The notes under the pieces: generated by a model
The model's input: only the letters and a program-made list of their open reading frames with translations
Told to the model about the DNA's origin: nothing
Database searches by the model: none
Translations under genes and position numbers: made by a program
NCBI GenBank assembly: GCA_026119935.1
Contig: JALRMH010000003.1
Span: 806,001-870,000, forward strand
DNA: 64,000 nt
Direction: 5' to 3'
DNA from: Endothia cerciana
Taxonomy: Eukaryota > Ascomycota > Sordariomycetes > Diaporthales > Cryphonectriaceae
In this document: positions 1-12,913 of the stretch, piece by piece
Position numbering within the stretch: the stretch's first letter is position 1
How the letters are laid out: each line of letters opens with the position of its first letter

Positions 1-740
1 ATGATGATGGGTGACGGACGGGTCATGGTCTTTCCACGCCGACGGACATCTCGTCGCACCCCGCCCGGGACTGGGCCCCCGGACGAAAACGAAGAGGTAT
101 ATAAATCACTATGCAGGTGGGAGCAGAATGACATGTGCGCGCACGTCGAAAGAAGGCAGTGAAAGGGACCATCGACGTGGCTTATGACTTTCGGGGACGT
201 CCAGCTATGTACACTACCCCGATGAATCATTATCCGCAACACGAGTACCGATGGCTACCCCGGGGAGTCCATCTCCTCCATCCCAAGTCTCAGTGGGCGG
301 TCCCTCCCAGGAGTTTCCAGATCTCTATCGCCATCACCGCACCCAACGACTACAGCCATTATCCATCTTTGCTTCAATATCGGATCAATCCCTCGCGAGC
401 CCCACAAGACAGATAGATAAGCATCATTGACACATTAGGCAAAGCCACCAGCACGCAAGCGCAAACGCTCAAAGACGTTGAGTAAAAGGAGGAATTATTA
501 GTCTAGTGTGGTTTTCCTGTACGTAGAAGTGACTCCGATGTACCACGTGCGCGAGTGCGGATGACTTGCTGAGCTGAACAGACCAGACCTTCAGACACAA
601 AAAAAGATCCTATCATCCTGGGGAATTTGTTGCAAAAGGAAAAAACGCCTCCGGTTTGTTTACCCTGACCCTTAAGCAGTATCACATCAATGCTACCAAA
701 ACCCAACACAACCCTTCATCATGCGGGACAGACCCCTTTT
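1..740. other. No supportable gene (window edge to ecm33 stop)
   Basis: I see only short open frames without recognisable protein features. A TATA-like AT stretch lies near 98-107, but no convincing coding sequence follows it. The part next to 741 should contain the 3' UTR of the minus-strand wall-protein gene. Confidence 0.5.
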
Positions 741-2080
741 TTACAGCAGCTGCGCCAGCAGACCGACGAAGCTGAGACCGACAACGGCAGAGTTGACATG
801 GAGGTTGCCGGCGTTGCTGCTCGAGTTGCTGGAGCCGCTGCTGGTGGAGCCACCGCTGGCGCTTCCGGAGTTGGCGTTGGCGTTCTTGGAGTTGCAGACC
901 ATCTTGCCCTGGATGTCACCGTTGCCGGTAGGCTCAGGGGCGAACGAGCTAAGGGCCGAGCAGTCGGAGTCGATGTCCTCAGTGGAGGTCACAGTGAAGG
1001 TACCCACAACATCCTTGATGTCGGGCATTTCGACGCTGTGCGAGCATGTTAACACCTTACATTTACGCACGTAGATCAGTGTACGACTCTCGACTTACTT
1101 GGTGAAGTTGCCACCACAGTCGATAGCACCGAGAACGGTGGCCAGCTTGGGAAGGGTCAAGTTCTGGAAGGCGGTGTTGTTGACGATAGTCACACCGCCG
1201 CCAACCTTCTCGAGTACGGGCAGCGAGAGGCTGGTCAGGTCGGCATTGTTGATGAAGGAAAGGTCACCAGAGGTGGTCTGGGTCAGGTTGGGAGCGGAGA
1301 ACGAGGTGAAGTAGTTGGAGTCGAACCGGGCGGAACCATTCACGACCTCCAGCGAGGCGACGGAGAACTCGGTGACGTTGGCAATCGTCAGGTTCGAGGC
1401 CCAGATGAGGTTATCCATAGTGACGCTCAGGTCCTGACCGTTGGCCTGCAGGATGAGGTTGCCAGTCAGGTTCGTCAGGGACAGGTCGATCTCGGTGAGA
1501 CGGCCGTTGTTGTTCAGGTTCATGGTGCCAACGGTCTGCAGATCAAGACCCTCCAAGCTGCCCAGATGAGTGTCGCTGATGGTGACGCTGGACGCCGAGG
1601 TCACACCGGTGGTGAATGTCAGGGAGTTCAGGGCGGGCAGCGTCTGCCACATGATGCTGTCGACGGTCTCGAGAGCGGTCATGCTCAGGGTGGACAGGGC
1701 AGTCAGGTTGGTGAGGGTGAAGGTATCCGAGATGGAGTTGAGGCTGCTGGCACTGAGGGAGATCAGGTTCAGACTCTCCGCAGTAAGGCTACCCTTGATA
1801 GACTCGACGCTGCCGAGGTCGACAGAGGTTCCCGCATCTGCAGAGATCACGACATCGCCGGTGACGGTGGTGCAGCTTGCGATGGCCGCGTCGGACGAGG
1901 CAGTGATGGTGAAGGTAGCGGAGGAGCAGGAAGACGCGGCTGCAGGGAATGTGTCAGTCGGCCGTGAAGCTCGCGTGGACTCCCCCGAGACCATACGCGG
2001 TGTGGGGTGGGTTTGTCGAGCAACTTACCAGTGGCGCCGGTGGCAGCCAACAGGCCTGCAATGGCAATCTTGGAGAACAT
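741..2080 (-). CDS. ecm33: Ecm33/Sps2-type GPI-anchored cell wall protein
   Basis: Three exons on the minus strand: 2080-2029, 1939-1099 and 1035-741. The introns (2028-1940 and 1098-1036) have GTAAGT donors and CAG acceptors, and the exons sum to 395 aa, the usual size for the family. Exon 1 encodes a hydrophobic signal peptide (MFSKIAIAGLLAATGATG). The middle has receptor-L-type repeats: short strands, many N-x-S/T sites and regularly spaced Leu/Ile. The C-terminus is a Ser/Gly/Asn-rich linker ending in a hydrophobic tail (VVGLSFVGLLAQLL), typical of a GPI-attachment signal. Family knowledge: Ecm33 proteins sit at the plasma membrane and wall and are needed for wall integrity. The family call is firm. 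Which paralogue it is (Ecm33, Pst1 or Sps2) cannot be settled here. Confidence 0.9.
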
Positions 2081-5000
2081 TTCTGCGGAGCTGATCCAAA
2101 TGATGAGTTAGCTGGGCTGTCGGGATGGAATCTCGATGTCCTCGGCGAGTATCGGGCTGTGCTATGTTGTTTCGTGGACCGGGGGGGGGGGGGGGAATTA
2201 AGAGAATACAGGTCCAGGATCCACGGGTGGGGGGTTTTAAATATCGCGGGTGCCTTTGAAAGATGAATGCTGATGTTTATTTCGTCACAGGATCGGCTGA
2301 CTGGACGAGAATGGACAAGAAACTCGGTCGTAGACGTATTTATGTTGCCTGATGACCTCCAAAACTGTGTGATGGGTTTGGGTGGAATGACCGGAGGCCA
2401 AGCGGAAGCGCGAGATGTCTTTTGATGGATTCGAGCACAGGACCGTTCGGGATATTTCCTCGCGGTTGCGTGTGCTTCTAAAATCGACCTCGAACGGCTC
2501 CTTCCCAGCGGGCTCTCAGATGTAGGCAAACAAGAGTCTCTGAGCAGGGACGACTGATGGCAGAACCACGTTTTTAGGACCACAGGTCGAGACTGCTTCC
2601 CCAGGCTGATGGTACGGCGAAGGTGAGGCGAGATGAGCCGTGGATTTCTGTCGTGGCGGTTGCCGTGGCTCCCAGGCTATCCAAACAAAACAAGTCGAGT
2701 CCGGAAACGGGCGGGCAGTGACGATGGATTGGGAGGGCGGGGTTGACAGGTGTCTTGGTATTTTCTGACTCTGCCGATGGCATGTGTGTGTACTTACGAT
2801 ACGAGGTGTCTTGACAAAATTCCAGTCGAAGATTGGCGTGGGATTCCAGAAGCTCGGGGCTGGGTCTGGCGGTGGTGACGACGCGGCAGGGAAAAAAGGG
2901 GGGTGAGTTTAGGTCGGGAAGTAGGCTCGAATTACCACAGTTCTTCCTCTTGGCTCTCTCCACACCAGGTAAATATTGGACAGTAGCGAGTGTCGTGAAG
3001 TGGAAGGAGGGAAGGAAGAGAGGGAGGGAAGAATCTCGAGGAAAATGGAAGTGAGGAATGGAGAGAGAGAAAAAAGGGTGGAAGGGAGAGAAGAAGGAAC
3101 GGGACTGGGCCGGTGTGGTGTGGTGTTGATTAAAGCGTGTGCAAGGTTGCAGGCCGCCGTGGGAAAAAGGGCTCGGCTAGCAGGGCAAGGAAAGGGGGAG
3201 GATGGGGGATGGGGACCCAATTGCAGTGATTGCGGATGCCAGATGGGGACTGGACTCGTACAAGGCTTGGGCACCATGGGCCTACCTTGCAACGGCCCCA
3301 ATTTGCGCGAGCTAATGAGAAAAAATTAGGCGGGAGCCACTGGCGGTCGCTCGATTCACCCCCCCAAACCCCCCACCCTCCGCCCAGGTCCCATCTCCCA
3401 TCCCCTGCCCGCCTGGCTGAGTTACAGCGCCCAATGCAACAGAAACCAGGGAAAATCTCACCTCGCCATGGCCTGCAGTGCCTGGGGTGTGTCTCGAAAA
3501 TACGGACTTCTCGAGCAGGGGTGGACGGCGGCGTCTCTCGAAGTGAAGATCCTGCCGCGATCGATGAACCCATTATTGGTTCAGACCACCACATACAGTA
3601 CCCTCTACTCTACTATAGTATGCGCCAAGGGGATCTTTTACGGATTGCGTGCGGGTAGTATTAACTCCTTATGGGATTATTTACAGTCCTATGGTATACC
3701 ATCTCGCCGCCGGCACCAGGGATTCAAGCTACCATGTGAAAGGGCCATGGCCGTGTCCTTCTTCGTCTGATCTTCGTCCACCGCGTCATGGCTCCTCTTT
3801 TCGTCGCTCTACCAGCCACCAGGCGTGAAGATCAAGACGCGGCGCTCTTGAATGTGTTGGCTGTCTCGGTGTCCACTCCCCGCCTGAACACCGTGCCTTT
3901 TTTTTTCCCGCACTATATCCCGCGCACGCTCAACTCGGGAAACGGCATCTCCTCCTGATCGGCCATCTGCTCATATATCTCTTCCTGCTGCTGCTGCTGC
4001 TGCGAGGAGTCTGCCTACAGACCCTTGTGGGTAGCGGCAACAAGAGGTGTCACGCCTAAAGTCCACATTGCGAGAGATAGACGAGGAAGGCTCGCTAATC
4101 ATAATGCAGATAAAGGCTATAACACGGGACTTTGTTCCACATGGGGTGGGGGGGGGGAAGGGATTTCGCTGTCGGCCGAGTTCCTCCAGACTTACATACA
4201 TACAACGTGTGGCATCTATTTCTCGCCACGCCGCCACGCCGCCACGCCGCCTCGCCAAGGAGACGCGCCTCTATTGGACCGAAGAGCCGTTCGATCTCGA
4301 GCCCATGTGCCATCTGCCGGGGCTTCATCGCCTCTGTATTTCTTAAACCACGTCAACAGCGGGTTTTTGTGAACCAGGAGCTGGTTATTCGGCATCAGCC
4401 GATTACGAATCTCCTGCCGCCCTGGCCCTGCCATCCTGCATTCCCGGAGCTCTGATTCGGGCAGACTGGGTCTCTGGGCCCACAATCCTGTACTAACGAG
4501 TACCGAGATTACGACCTTCGCCTCCGGCAGCCACGCACGCGGCTACTCATCTTCTGTCGTCCGTCAGGTCGCAAATCGCCATCTCAACCCGACCACTCAC
4601 TTGTTGTTGACAGCTGGGGCCGCCGTGAACGCTACTATAGTAGCTTGGTCGGGACTGAACAGGCTAGAGCTGCTGGTCTCGCCGAGCCGCAGAAACGGTC
4701 GCATTAGCCAGCGTGCCAGCGCCTTAGTGGCATCCCGGCCAAATGCAGTACAGTATCCGGGCAGCCGGGTAGGTGAGATGGTGGCTTCCCTGGCCGCGCT
4801 CCTTCGGGGCTCCCAGCGGCGTGCCATTCATGCGACCGGCTGGCTTCCCCTTGCTGGATCATCTCCGGCGGACCTGATGCCACAGACTCACCTTCCCAGG
4901 TGCGAACCTTGGAAATGAGAATGACGCACTTTCAGCCTATTGTCGCCGTCTCGACCCTCGCATGCGGTGCGGCAGGGCCTGGTGAGATCCACACATCTCG

Positions 5001-8000
5001 GTGCTTCTTTTGCAGTCAATTGCCATTTCCCGCCGGCACCTCTTGGTTCGCAAACACGAGCCAAGTGTCGCATCGCACTATCGCGCTCGGGAGACCCTAA
5101 CGTGTGACTCTCCACCAAACGGCTTGCAGTGCGAGAGCTATCCGCGGGCATCTTGCAGCTAAGGGCGCGCTAGGCAGCTTGCCAGCAGGGGATCTACTTA
5201 GCTGCCCACTGCTCCGCGAGGTGTGGGAGTGGTTGTAAGCCACCGTCGAGGCACGTCTGCCCCAATCATCTCGTCTACGACTGCCGACACAACCGTCGCT
5301 TTCGTCACGGGCGGCGCGCGTGCCCGTGTCCGTGCACGGCTGGCTGGCCCGACTCGTCGGCGCCGCCGTGGTTTGCCATACTTTCGCAACCCCGACCTCC
5401 GTATTCACGCTTTTTGTCGAGGCGCTGGTCTGATGAGATTGCGAGCAAACCTTCTGTATGTGGAACGCTCTTCATCGACATGACAACCCCTCGAATCTCT
5501 TCGCGCGCGATGGAACGACATATAAAGTAACATTGGGTCGTCGGTCCTTATCATGACTCTAATAGACAGAAAAGTGGTCCGCTCATCTTGCGTATCGCAG
5601 CACCCTTGCTAGAGATGGATATGCACACCCCCCTAGGTGCTCCGGGTAGAAGATCAGGATCTGGGAAAGTCGGGAGGACTTCGGGGGTGACTGGTCAATG
5701 GGGTACCTAAGTGTCCGGCCACGACGTGCCCGGCTTCACCCCTGTTGCCCCTGGAGGAGGCCGGCCAAGACCATTCACATGAGAGAAACCATCGTTTAAG
5801 TCTCCAATCCAGTCGTTCAAGCCAGAGGCCTCGTGGAACCCAGACAATTGATATAAATGGTTGCAGACTCCACATGGACGACATCATCAAGTCCCAGCCC
5901 ACAGGCACTTGTTCTGCGGCTGTGCACCTCATCGCCATAACCGTCCTTTGTGTTTCTGCAGCATCAAATCGGCTGTTCTGACAGACCATGTTTGTCTGTG
6001 TCCTCCTGCCCTTCGGAGAATATGGACACGATGGACATCACATGTGCCCTCGCGACCACCAGCTCGAGTGGCACACGTCACGGCGGGAGACGGGAGACAC
6101 GCCCCTGCTTGCTTGCCGTTGCCCGGTCAAACATCATACTGGCGAGTCAGCATTGGGCCTCGGCAGGCCGTTCTGCGACACTCTCAAACCATGGCGTGGT
6201 CTGGGCGGCCGCTACGTCAGAGAGACACTGATACCAGTCCACGAAGAACCAGTTCTGGAAGAATCTGCTATAAAGTAACCTCTTGCAGGATAACCCGCTG
6301 TCGGACAGCCTACTATAGGATGCTCTTCGGGGTGACAGAATTCTTGTTGCCATATCCTGACGCTCAACGAGGCTGGTCGCGAGGGCGACGGCCAAGGCTG
6401 GCTGGGCACGTTTCTCAGACAACTTGTCCAGGCACCACGGCCGGTCACCTGCTTCAGCCTCGTCTCGACCCCGACGTCAAACAAACATCTACACGGGCGT
6501 CACCGTCGATGAGGCGACCTGTGCGACCAACGTGGCGCAGATGCAAACCCGTCAACTCCGGGGGGGGGGGGACTCGGGCTAACTACCGCAAGTGTGTAAG
6601 CCTTCTTCTCCGTGACGAACGCCCTACAACAGGACGTCTTCACCCTAGGTGAGGTCTTCCCTTGCGGGCGATGTCTGCGGTCAGTCCGTGTGGGACGAAA
6701 CAGTCTTCGATGCTGCCTCACCACCCACCACGCCACACCGCTCCCACATGACTTTGCGACGTTTGGTGCGAGGACAGTCACCCAAGTGAGGGGATGACGA
6801 GCACGTCACTGTGTGGCCGTGATCCCCGATAAACCTTCTTTGATGTTGAACAATTTGTCGCTGTGTGTCTGTCCGTATCTACAAGCCGTCATGTCGCCGT
6901 CGGACAACCGAGAGCCCAGCCGTTGGGCAGGCAGACGTTGGAACGCAGCATCCGTCGTTGCCATCGGAACTCTGTTATCCGCCAATCTCATATGGTGCGA
7001 GCATACCTACACATAAGGTATCCAGAGAACTTGTCCGCCACCATCGTGTAACGCGTTGGTACAGGACCAACCAACGAGCGTGTGACGGATCTTTACTTCC
7101 GAGTTGTCCCTGCCCAGCGAAAGAAGGGGGTCCTGCGATGCATTGAGTTGCCGCGCCACGCCGCGCCAACACATGCGAGTTAGTTGGTGGGGAGGGTCTA
7201 GGTTTCCCAAATATATAAAGAGGCGCATGTCTTATTTAGATCTACGTGCGGCAGGGCCTCTTCAGCCAGTGTTTTCCGTCCAAGGATTTTCTTGGGCCTG
7301 AATATCCTCACGTGGGCTTCTGAGATGAGGGCAAGTCGCCCCCCCCCCCTGTCCAAACTTTGTCGCCTGTGGGGTCCCGTGCCAATGCATTATTCTCCAC
7401 CCGAGGCGCGGGAGCGAGGCATGACAGGCAGGGCCACGAGGCTGGGTACTGTATGACATAGCCTGATAGCATGATCGACCTAAGGGCGCGGCGGAGCTGT
7501 CGCAGGGCCTTGAGCCCTTGGTCTGCCGCAGGTGCGTTTGGGGTTGGGCGCCGGGTTAATGCCTGACGGGCACAGGTCGGTTTCGACCTTGCGGGTAACG
7601 GAGAGCGAGATACTCCCGCAGGAAGCAGTTGTCTGCACGAGGGGGAGCTTATTGGTCACGTTGGCCGTGCCGGAGGGCAGGGTGAGTATCTGGAGGGCCT
7701 TCTGTCTTCCGAAGCCCGGATGGGCTGGGCGGGTGCTGCCCTGGGGCTCTCCTCGTACATTGGACGGTGGTGCGTCCCGCCCGGTAGGGCAAAGGCTATA
7801 CGTGGGATCGGGATTTCGAGGCAGGAATAGATCCTCAGCAGGCAGAGCATCTTCCTGAGCCCTACAACTGAAAGCTCTAGCGTCCTGATCTTGCCCGGGA
7901 GGGCGACTCGTCAGCCCATGTGTCGTCGGGTCGAGATGCCGTTCTGCCTCGGTGCTCTGTTGTTCGGACTGACGACTGATACAAATGCTAAGCCCTATCG

Positions 8001-8015
8001 GATCCAAGAGTCGCC
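2081..8015. other. About 5.9 kb without a supportable gene
   Basis: The first part is the 5' region of ecm33 and includes a G15 tract at 2181-2195. The rest holds purine-rich DNA (about 3000-3090), a run of 9-nt repeats of the type GCCACGCCG near 4225-4251, and further G/C tracts at 4148-4157, 6560-6571 and 7339-7349. Several open frames exceed 80 codons, the longest about 263 codons at 5861-6652. They have scrambled, Arg/Pro/Ser-rich compositions, no domain I recognise and no supporting splice structure. A rapidly evolving or decayed gene could be hidden here, but I cannot demonstrate one. Confidence 0.5.
2181..2195. repeat. G15 homopolymer
   Basis: Uninterrupted run of 15 G in the upstream region of the ecm33-type gene, about 100 bp before its ATG. 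The longest G run among the ten G/C tracts described in the findings. Confidence 0.9.
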
Positions 8016-9179
8016 TCACTCCAACGTACTGATGTCTGTCTCCTCCACCCTCCACATATACCACATGAACACACTCCGGTAGGGGCTAAACGGCGCCGCC
8101 ATGTCCAGCATCTCCTTCTCGCTCATGTACTTCCATTTGTTCCCGCCGCCCTTGGCCTTCAACTTGGACACGTCCCGGCCCGCGAAAGCCGCCATCCCCC
8201 TCTGCACCCCCAGGTCCCCGGTGCTGAACACGTCCATGCGCTTGAGCCCGAAGCACGCAAACATCTCGACGCTCCACCGGCCCAGCCCGCGCACCGCGAT
8301 CAGCTTCTCCAGCACCTCCTCGTACGGCGCATCAGCCAGCAGCGCGGCGGTCAGCTCGCCCGAGCTGAACTTTCCGGCCAGGCCCTGCACGTACTCGGCC
8401 TTGCGCTGCGACAGGCCCGCGCCCCGCAGCGTCTCTATGGACGCGGCGGCCACCTGCGAGGGCGTGGGAAACCTCCTGGAGGCGGCCGCGTCGTGTTCGA
8501 ACAGCGCGATGAACCGGGCCTTGATGGCCTTTGCCGCCGCGCCGCTGACTTGTTGCGAGATGATGCCAGATGCGAGGGACTCGAAGGGGTCGATCTTCTC
8601 GGCGAGGCCCTCGGGGGAGAAGATCCGGCAGTGGTGGGCGTCGATGAGCGGTTTCAGGCGGGGCTCGGTGGCGATGAGGTGCACACAGGCGTTGCGGAGG
8701 ATGGTGGCTGTTGTCGCCCCGGGTCGAGAGCTGGGGGTGATGGCCTCGAGGGCGGGCTTGATGACCGCGATGCGGGACGTCTCGGGCGAGAGGAGGGGGG
8801 CATTGGTCCCCTTGGGATCGGCGAGGCGGGCTACGGCGCGGGATTTGGGCTTGGGTGTCGTCGTGGCTGGTGCGGAGGAGGCCTGAGAGGCGGATGGCGT
8901 CCCGGGCTTATTGGACACGGCTGGCTCAGCGATGAGCCGGGCGGCGCTGGGTGTGTGCTGTGCCACCGGGGGAGGGACGCCAGACTTCTGGGCTCGTCTT
9001 TTGGGCGTAGACGGAGCCGCGGGTGATGGACCGCCGTCGTCAGCGGGCGCTGAGGCTGCTGCTTTCCTCTTGCGCGACTTGCTCGCTGGGGTTGGCGGAG
9101 GAGGCAAAGACGGGGGCTCGCTGCCCACGGGCTTGGTCGCAGCCTGCGCGGTGAGACGAGCGGATCGCCGGGTGGTCAT
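8016..9179 (-). CDS. mag1: HhH-GPD DNA-3-methyladenine glycosylase (Mag1/AlkA family)
   Basis: Single exon, 387 aa from the ATG at 9179. The first ~120 residues are a basic, Ala/Pro/Ser-rich and probably disordered tail containing a nuclear-signal-like SRKRKAAA. The C-terminal ~230 residues are the catalytic domain. They include FESLASGIISQQVS, the helix-hairpin-helix AVRGLGRWSVEMFACF and the catalytic aspartate in STGDLGVQRGM, which corresponds to the VGDLG of yeast Mag1. Family knowledge: it excises alkylated bases such as 3-methyladenine to start base excision repair. The frame stays open upstream to 9434, with in-frame ATGs at 9317 and 9434. I chose 9179 because MTTRRSARLTAQ is a typical start for fungal homologues. 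The upstream extension is discussed as a finding. Confidence 0.88.
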   Translation of the reverse strand: MTTRRSARLTAQAATKPVGSEPPSLPPPPTPASKSRKRKAAASAPADDGGPSPAAPSTPKRRAQKSGVPPPVAQHTPSAARLIAEPAVSNKPGTPSASQASSAPATTTPKPKSRAVARLADPKGTNAPLLSPETSRIAVIKPALEAITPSSRPGATTATILRNACVHLIATEPRLKPLIDAHHCRIFSPEGLAEKIDPFESLASGIISQQVSGAAAKAIKARFIALFEHDAAASRRFPTPSQVAAASIETLRGAGLSQRKAEYVQGLAGKFSSGELTAALLADAPYEEVLEKLIAVRGLGRWSVEMFACFGLKRMDVFSTGDLGVQRGMAAFAGRDVSKLKAKGGGNKWKYMSEKEMLDMAAPFSPYRSVFMWYMWRVEETDISTLE

Positions 9180-11393
9180 TGTGAAGAGCGCGGTGAGCAC
9201 AGGGCGTAGTAGGCGTGAATAAACTGGGAACCTCGAGAGGACGAGAGGCTGTGTCCAGCGGCTTCTGTACAGTGTGGTCGTAAGGTAGATGCGAAGCGAG
9301 GCCTGGGGTGTGACCATCACAGGAGCCCAGGGAGGAGAAGTGCTGTAGAGCAATGTGTCGACGTCATATGCTACTGAGTGTCGACTTGGCGATTTACCGC
9401 TCGGCAAAGAAAAAGAAAGACAGGCAAAAGCCAATCAACCAAGCGATTGGGGTCAAGTGTATGAGTTCGATGCTTCCTGCGACCATCAAGCACACTCACA
9501 ACAGCAACAGGAGTTTGGGGGGGAAGGTCATCAGGCAGCACTGGGGACTTCTGTGTGGAACGCGCGCCCTGTGCATGTCACCCGTGACGCACTGGGGCCA
9601 GTCAGGTCGCCCTTGAACCGCCAACTCACGTGGCTTGTGTTCCGGGCTGCTTCCATTCCATGCGGGATTTCCCCTCACCAGTCTCTCCATCCCGGAACTT
9701 TCCCTGCCAGATTCTTCATAGCTTGATGCAGCAGGACTTGATCCTCTCCAGGGCCCACTGCTGGCTCCTGGATCTCAGCTATTAAGTTCATCTTTTTCAA
9801 CCCATCACGAGGTTGTAACATTCGTGCAAGACAATAATGGCATAGGTTGCGGGGAATCAAGAGAGGAATGGAAAACTCAGGGTCTAGGAAGCATTTTGAG
9901 GCTGGGGAGTTGACGGTGATAGCTCTGCAGATAAGACTTTGCAGTCTAAAGCCCAAAAGGGAGAGAGACATGTGGGTTCGACGCAGAATAATATTGGAGA
10001 ATGTATAGAGAAATAGGGGGGGTTTGGTCTATACTATGGTAGAGCATGAAGAAGAATTCCTGAGTCCAACTGCATATGTGTAAAATTGGATCTCGGTTAA
10101 ATGAGTAAATCTATGAGGATTATACTACGTACCCTCCAGCGCTTACAACATCCACAAGAGACACTACCAACAAGGCCACCTAATCTCTGGCTGCAAACCG
10201 GATACTACACTGGCAACAGCACAAGAGGATCGCTACGTTACCGGAGGCTGCACTGTGGCTTAAGGTAGGAACCGAGTGATTGCATGGACGAGACCTGCAA
10301 TCCATCATCCCGGCTCATTTCATCTCGAGCTCCTCCGGCCCAGTCGATATTATTATTTCACATGCGGCGGTCGGTAATGGCAATCAGTACAACGCTCCAC
10401 AGTCTGACAGCCCCCAGGAAGGCTCAGAAGCCTGTCGCTTACTGTGGTGCAGGAGGACTTATCACTGTCAGGATGGCTGAAGCAAAGATACACAAGTGGA
10501 TTCATCCAGGAGACGTGTCTGCCAATGTTAGTTACTACAGTGGGTGCAGTTGTGATCGTGATAACAACGCCTGTTGGATATAATCCCATCCAACACGATC
10601 AATGATCGATACCCACGGCGCAAGGTTCGAGGACAGTGACAGTGTGCAGGCCAGGCCAGCCACAAAGCGGCGCCCCCCGGTCTCTCGTATTTTTCAGGGC
10701 CCTTTCTGACAGGCTGCAGCGGCTTGCAGCCCAAGGGATCCCGGTGATTTCGCGCCGCCTAGGCCATTCTGCCGTTGAGGTTCAAACAGCGCAGCAGCCT
10801 GAAGGCTCAGCACACCATTCCTTCTTGCTGGGCTAGGGCGAAATTCCAGGGTGCTCACCTCCCTCTGCCCCCATACTCCCAGGGCTCCTAGGTATCGCCC
10901 GATTCAACTCTGTCTGTTCCTATTTCCTATCGCATCTGTCGCTCACAGGTCAACGTCGATTGTCTGTCTTGCCAGGGCATCACGAGCCACATCGAGTATT
11001 CCAGTACGTCGTGTTAAATTACTTCGGCCGCGGGCGATATCCTTTTCCCAACCCCCCTTTCGCCTTGGCCCCCTCATCCCGAACCAACCGTGCGCCACAA
11101 GACACAGACACAGACGTCCTGTCCACGTCGCGTTCAATCCGGATCACACCAGACGAGGCACAGTCCACTTCCGGCGACCTACCGCCGTCACCGTCTGCGA
11201 AAGCGCCGCGTCACCGCCGATAAGACATCCTACGCTTCTGTCCGTTGCCTCCCAACACCACGAGGCGAACCTCCCAGCCTGCTACCAGGCGACGGATCGC
11301 GACCTTACCGCGCGCAGCTGGGCCCTGTTGTAAAGACCTGTCGCGACCTCTCTTCTGGGTGGTGCTCCGGGCCACCCAAGACCCCCCTCCACC
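9180..11393. other. Intergenic region, no gene seen
   Basis: Contains the upstream sequence of the glycosylase and the presumed promoter and 5' UTR of the mannosyltransferase, which is C/T-rich from about 10850 to 11390. Open frames here are short and unrecognisable. Confidence 0.5.
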
Positions 11394-12913
11394 ATGCTTC
11401 TGCCAAAGGGTGGTATCAACTGGAAGGCCGCAAGAGCCAGTCTCCCACCGACGAGAGCCATATGGAGCTTCTTGACACGGACAAGGTTTCTGTTGTGTAT
11501 CGCCATCGCAGGTGTCCTCCTCCTATTATGGCGCGGCATAAGCACATCGGCCTCTGAGATGCAGAGGTGGGTCGAGGCAGCAACAATCCAACTTCAATCA
11601 TGTCCACACATTCGGTCACTGACCTGATCCTGCCTACAGTTTCTACTGCTGGGGTCCTTCAAAACCGCCGATGGAGATGACCCTCAACGAACAGGTGGCG
11701 TGGAATAAGCACCTCCAGACCCCCGTCATCTTCAACCACCACAGGCCGATACATGTCAACTCCTCTACCATCGAGCACGTCGACCTCAACCCGGTCGTCT
11801 CCACCAAGAAGGCGCTGCAGAACGAGGAACGGATCCTTATCCTGACCCCCCTGAAGGATGCCGCGCCCTATCTCGCCAAGCACTTCGAGCTCCTCGCTGA
11901 GCTGACGTATCCCCACCACCTCATCGACGTCGCCTTCCTCGTCTCCGATTCCGCCGACGACACGATGGCTGTCCTGGCCATGGAGCTTGACAGGATACAG
12001 AAGCGCCCCGACACCATCCCTTTCCGGAGCGCCATGGTCGTCGAGAAGGATTTTGGCTTCCACCTCAGCCAGAGCGTCGAGGACCGCCACGGCTTCGAGG
12101 CGCAGGGGCCGCGCCGTAAGGCCATGGGCAGGGCTCGCAATTACCTTCTCTCCGCCACCCTGAAGCCCGACCACTCCTGGGTCTACTGGCGCGATGTCGA
12201 CATCGTGGACAGCCCCAAGAAGATCATTGAGGACTTCATCGCCCACGATAGGGATATCCTTGTCCCCAGTGAGTCTTGTACTGGAGCCAGATCATCACAG
12301 CCAGTACTGACCCTTTCCTAGATATCTGGTTTCACCGCTACAAGGAAGGTCGCGATATCGAAGGACGATGTGAGACAGCCCTCTCCGAGAAGACCGGGCG
12401 GGCTGGGCGATAAATGCTGACCGTGAAACAGTCGATTACAATTCCTGGGTTGAGTCAGCCAAGGGCCGCAAGCTTGCCGCGAAGCTAGACAAGGACGTTG
12501 TCCTGGCTGAAGGTACCTTTTGGGTCTTGCTGTCCCCTTTGCGTGCTAGCAGTGGCTGACGATAACTATAGGTTACAAGCAGTACGACACCGGGCGCACC
12601 TACATGGCTAAGATGGGCGACTGGCGCGATAATAAGGACGTCGAACTAGAACTAGACGGAATTGGCGGTGTTAACATTCTTGTCAAGGCTGATGTGCACA
12701 GATCAGGTTAGTCGTAGTTTAGAGTCTCGGGCTGACAGACGGACAACTGACATTTCTGCTGCAGGCATCAACTTCCCCGCCTACGCCTTCGAGAACCAAG
12801 CCGAGACGGAAGGGTTTGCAAAGATGGCCAAGCGGGCCGGTTACGAAGTCTACGGGCTGCCGAACTACGTGGTCTGGCACATCGACACGGACGAGAAGCC
12901 CGGCAACGCATAG
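11394..12913 (+). CDS. anp1: GT62 mannosyltransferase, mannan polymerase subunit (Anp1/Mnn9/Van1 family)
   Basis: Six exons: 11394-11566, 11640-12268, 12322-12369, 12432-12512, 12572-12706 and 12765-12913. All introns are GT-AG and 53-73 nt, and the exons sum to 404 aa. The protein is a type II Golgi membrane protein with a short cytosolic tail and one membrane span (FLLCIAIAGVLLLLW, about residues 32-46), followed by the conserved SFYCWGPSKPPMEMT. The catalytic region contains LVSDSADDT and the metal-binding Asp motif WRDVDIVDSP. Family knowledge: Mnn9, Van1 and Anp1 form Golgi complexes that extend the alpha-1,6-mannan backbone of wall glycoproteins. The N-terminal wording favours Anp1, from memory of fungal homologues. 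The GT62 assignment is much firmer than the paralogue. Confidence 0.9.

Noticed and set aside
1954..2583. 209-codon minus-strand frame overlapping the start of ecm33
   Set aside because: It overlaps ecm33 exon 1 and intron 1 in a different frame and crosses the G15 tract. The spliced ecm33 model with its signal peptide explains the region.
5861..6652. 263-codon plus-strand open frame in the large gene-poor region
   Set aside because: Composition is Arg/Pro/Ser/Thr-rich without hydrophobic core patterning, it crosses a G12 tract, and no motif or splice structure supports it. Other frames there are also open, pointing to low stop density, not coding.
8101..9026. Long plus-strand frames opposite the DNA glycosylase
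   Set aside because: They mirror the GC-rich coding strand of a clearly recognised gene and have no features of their own.
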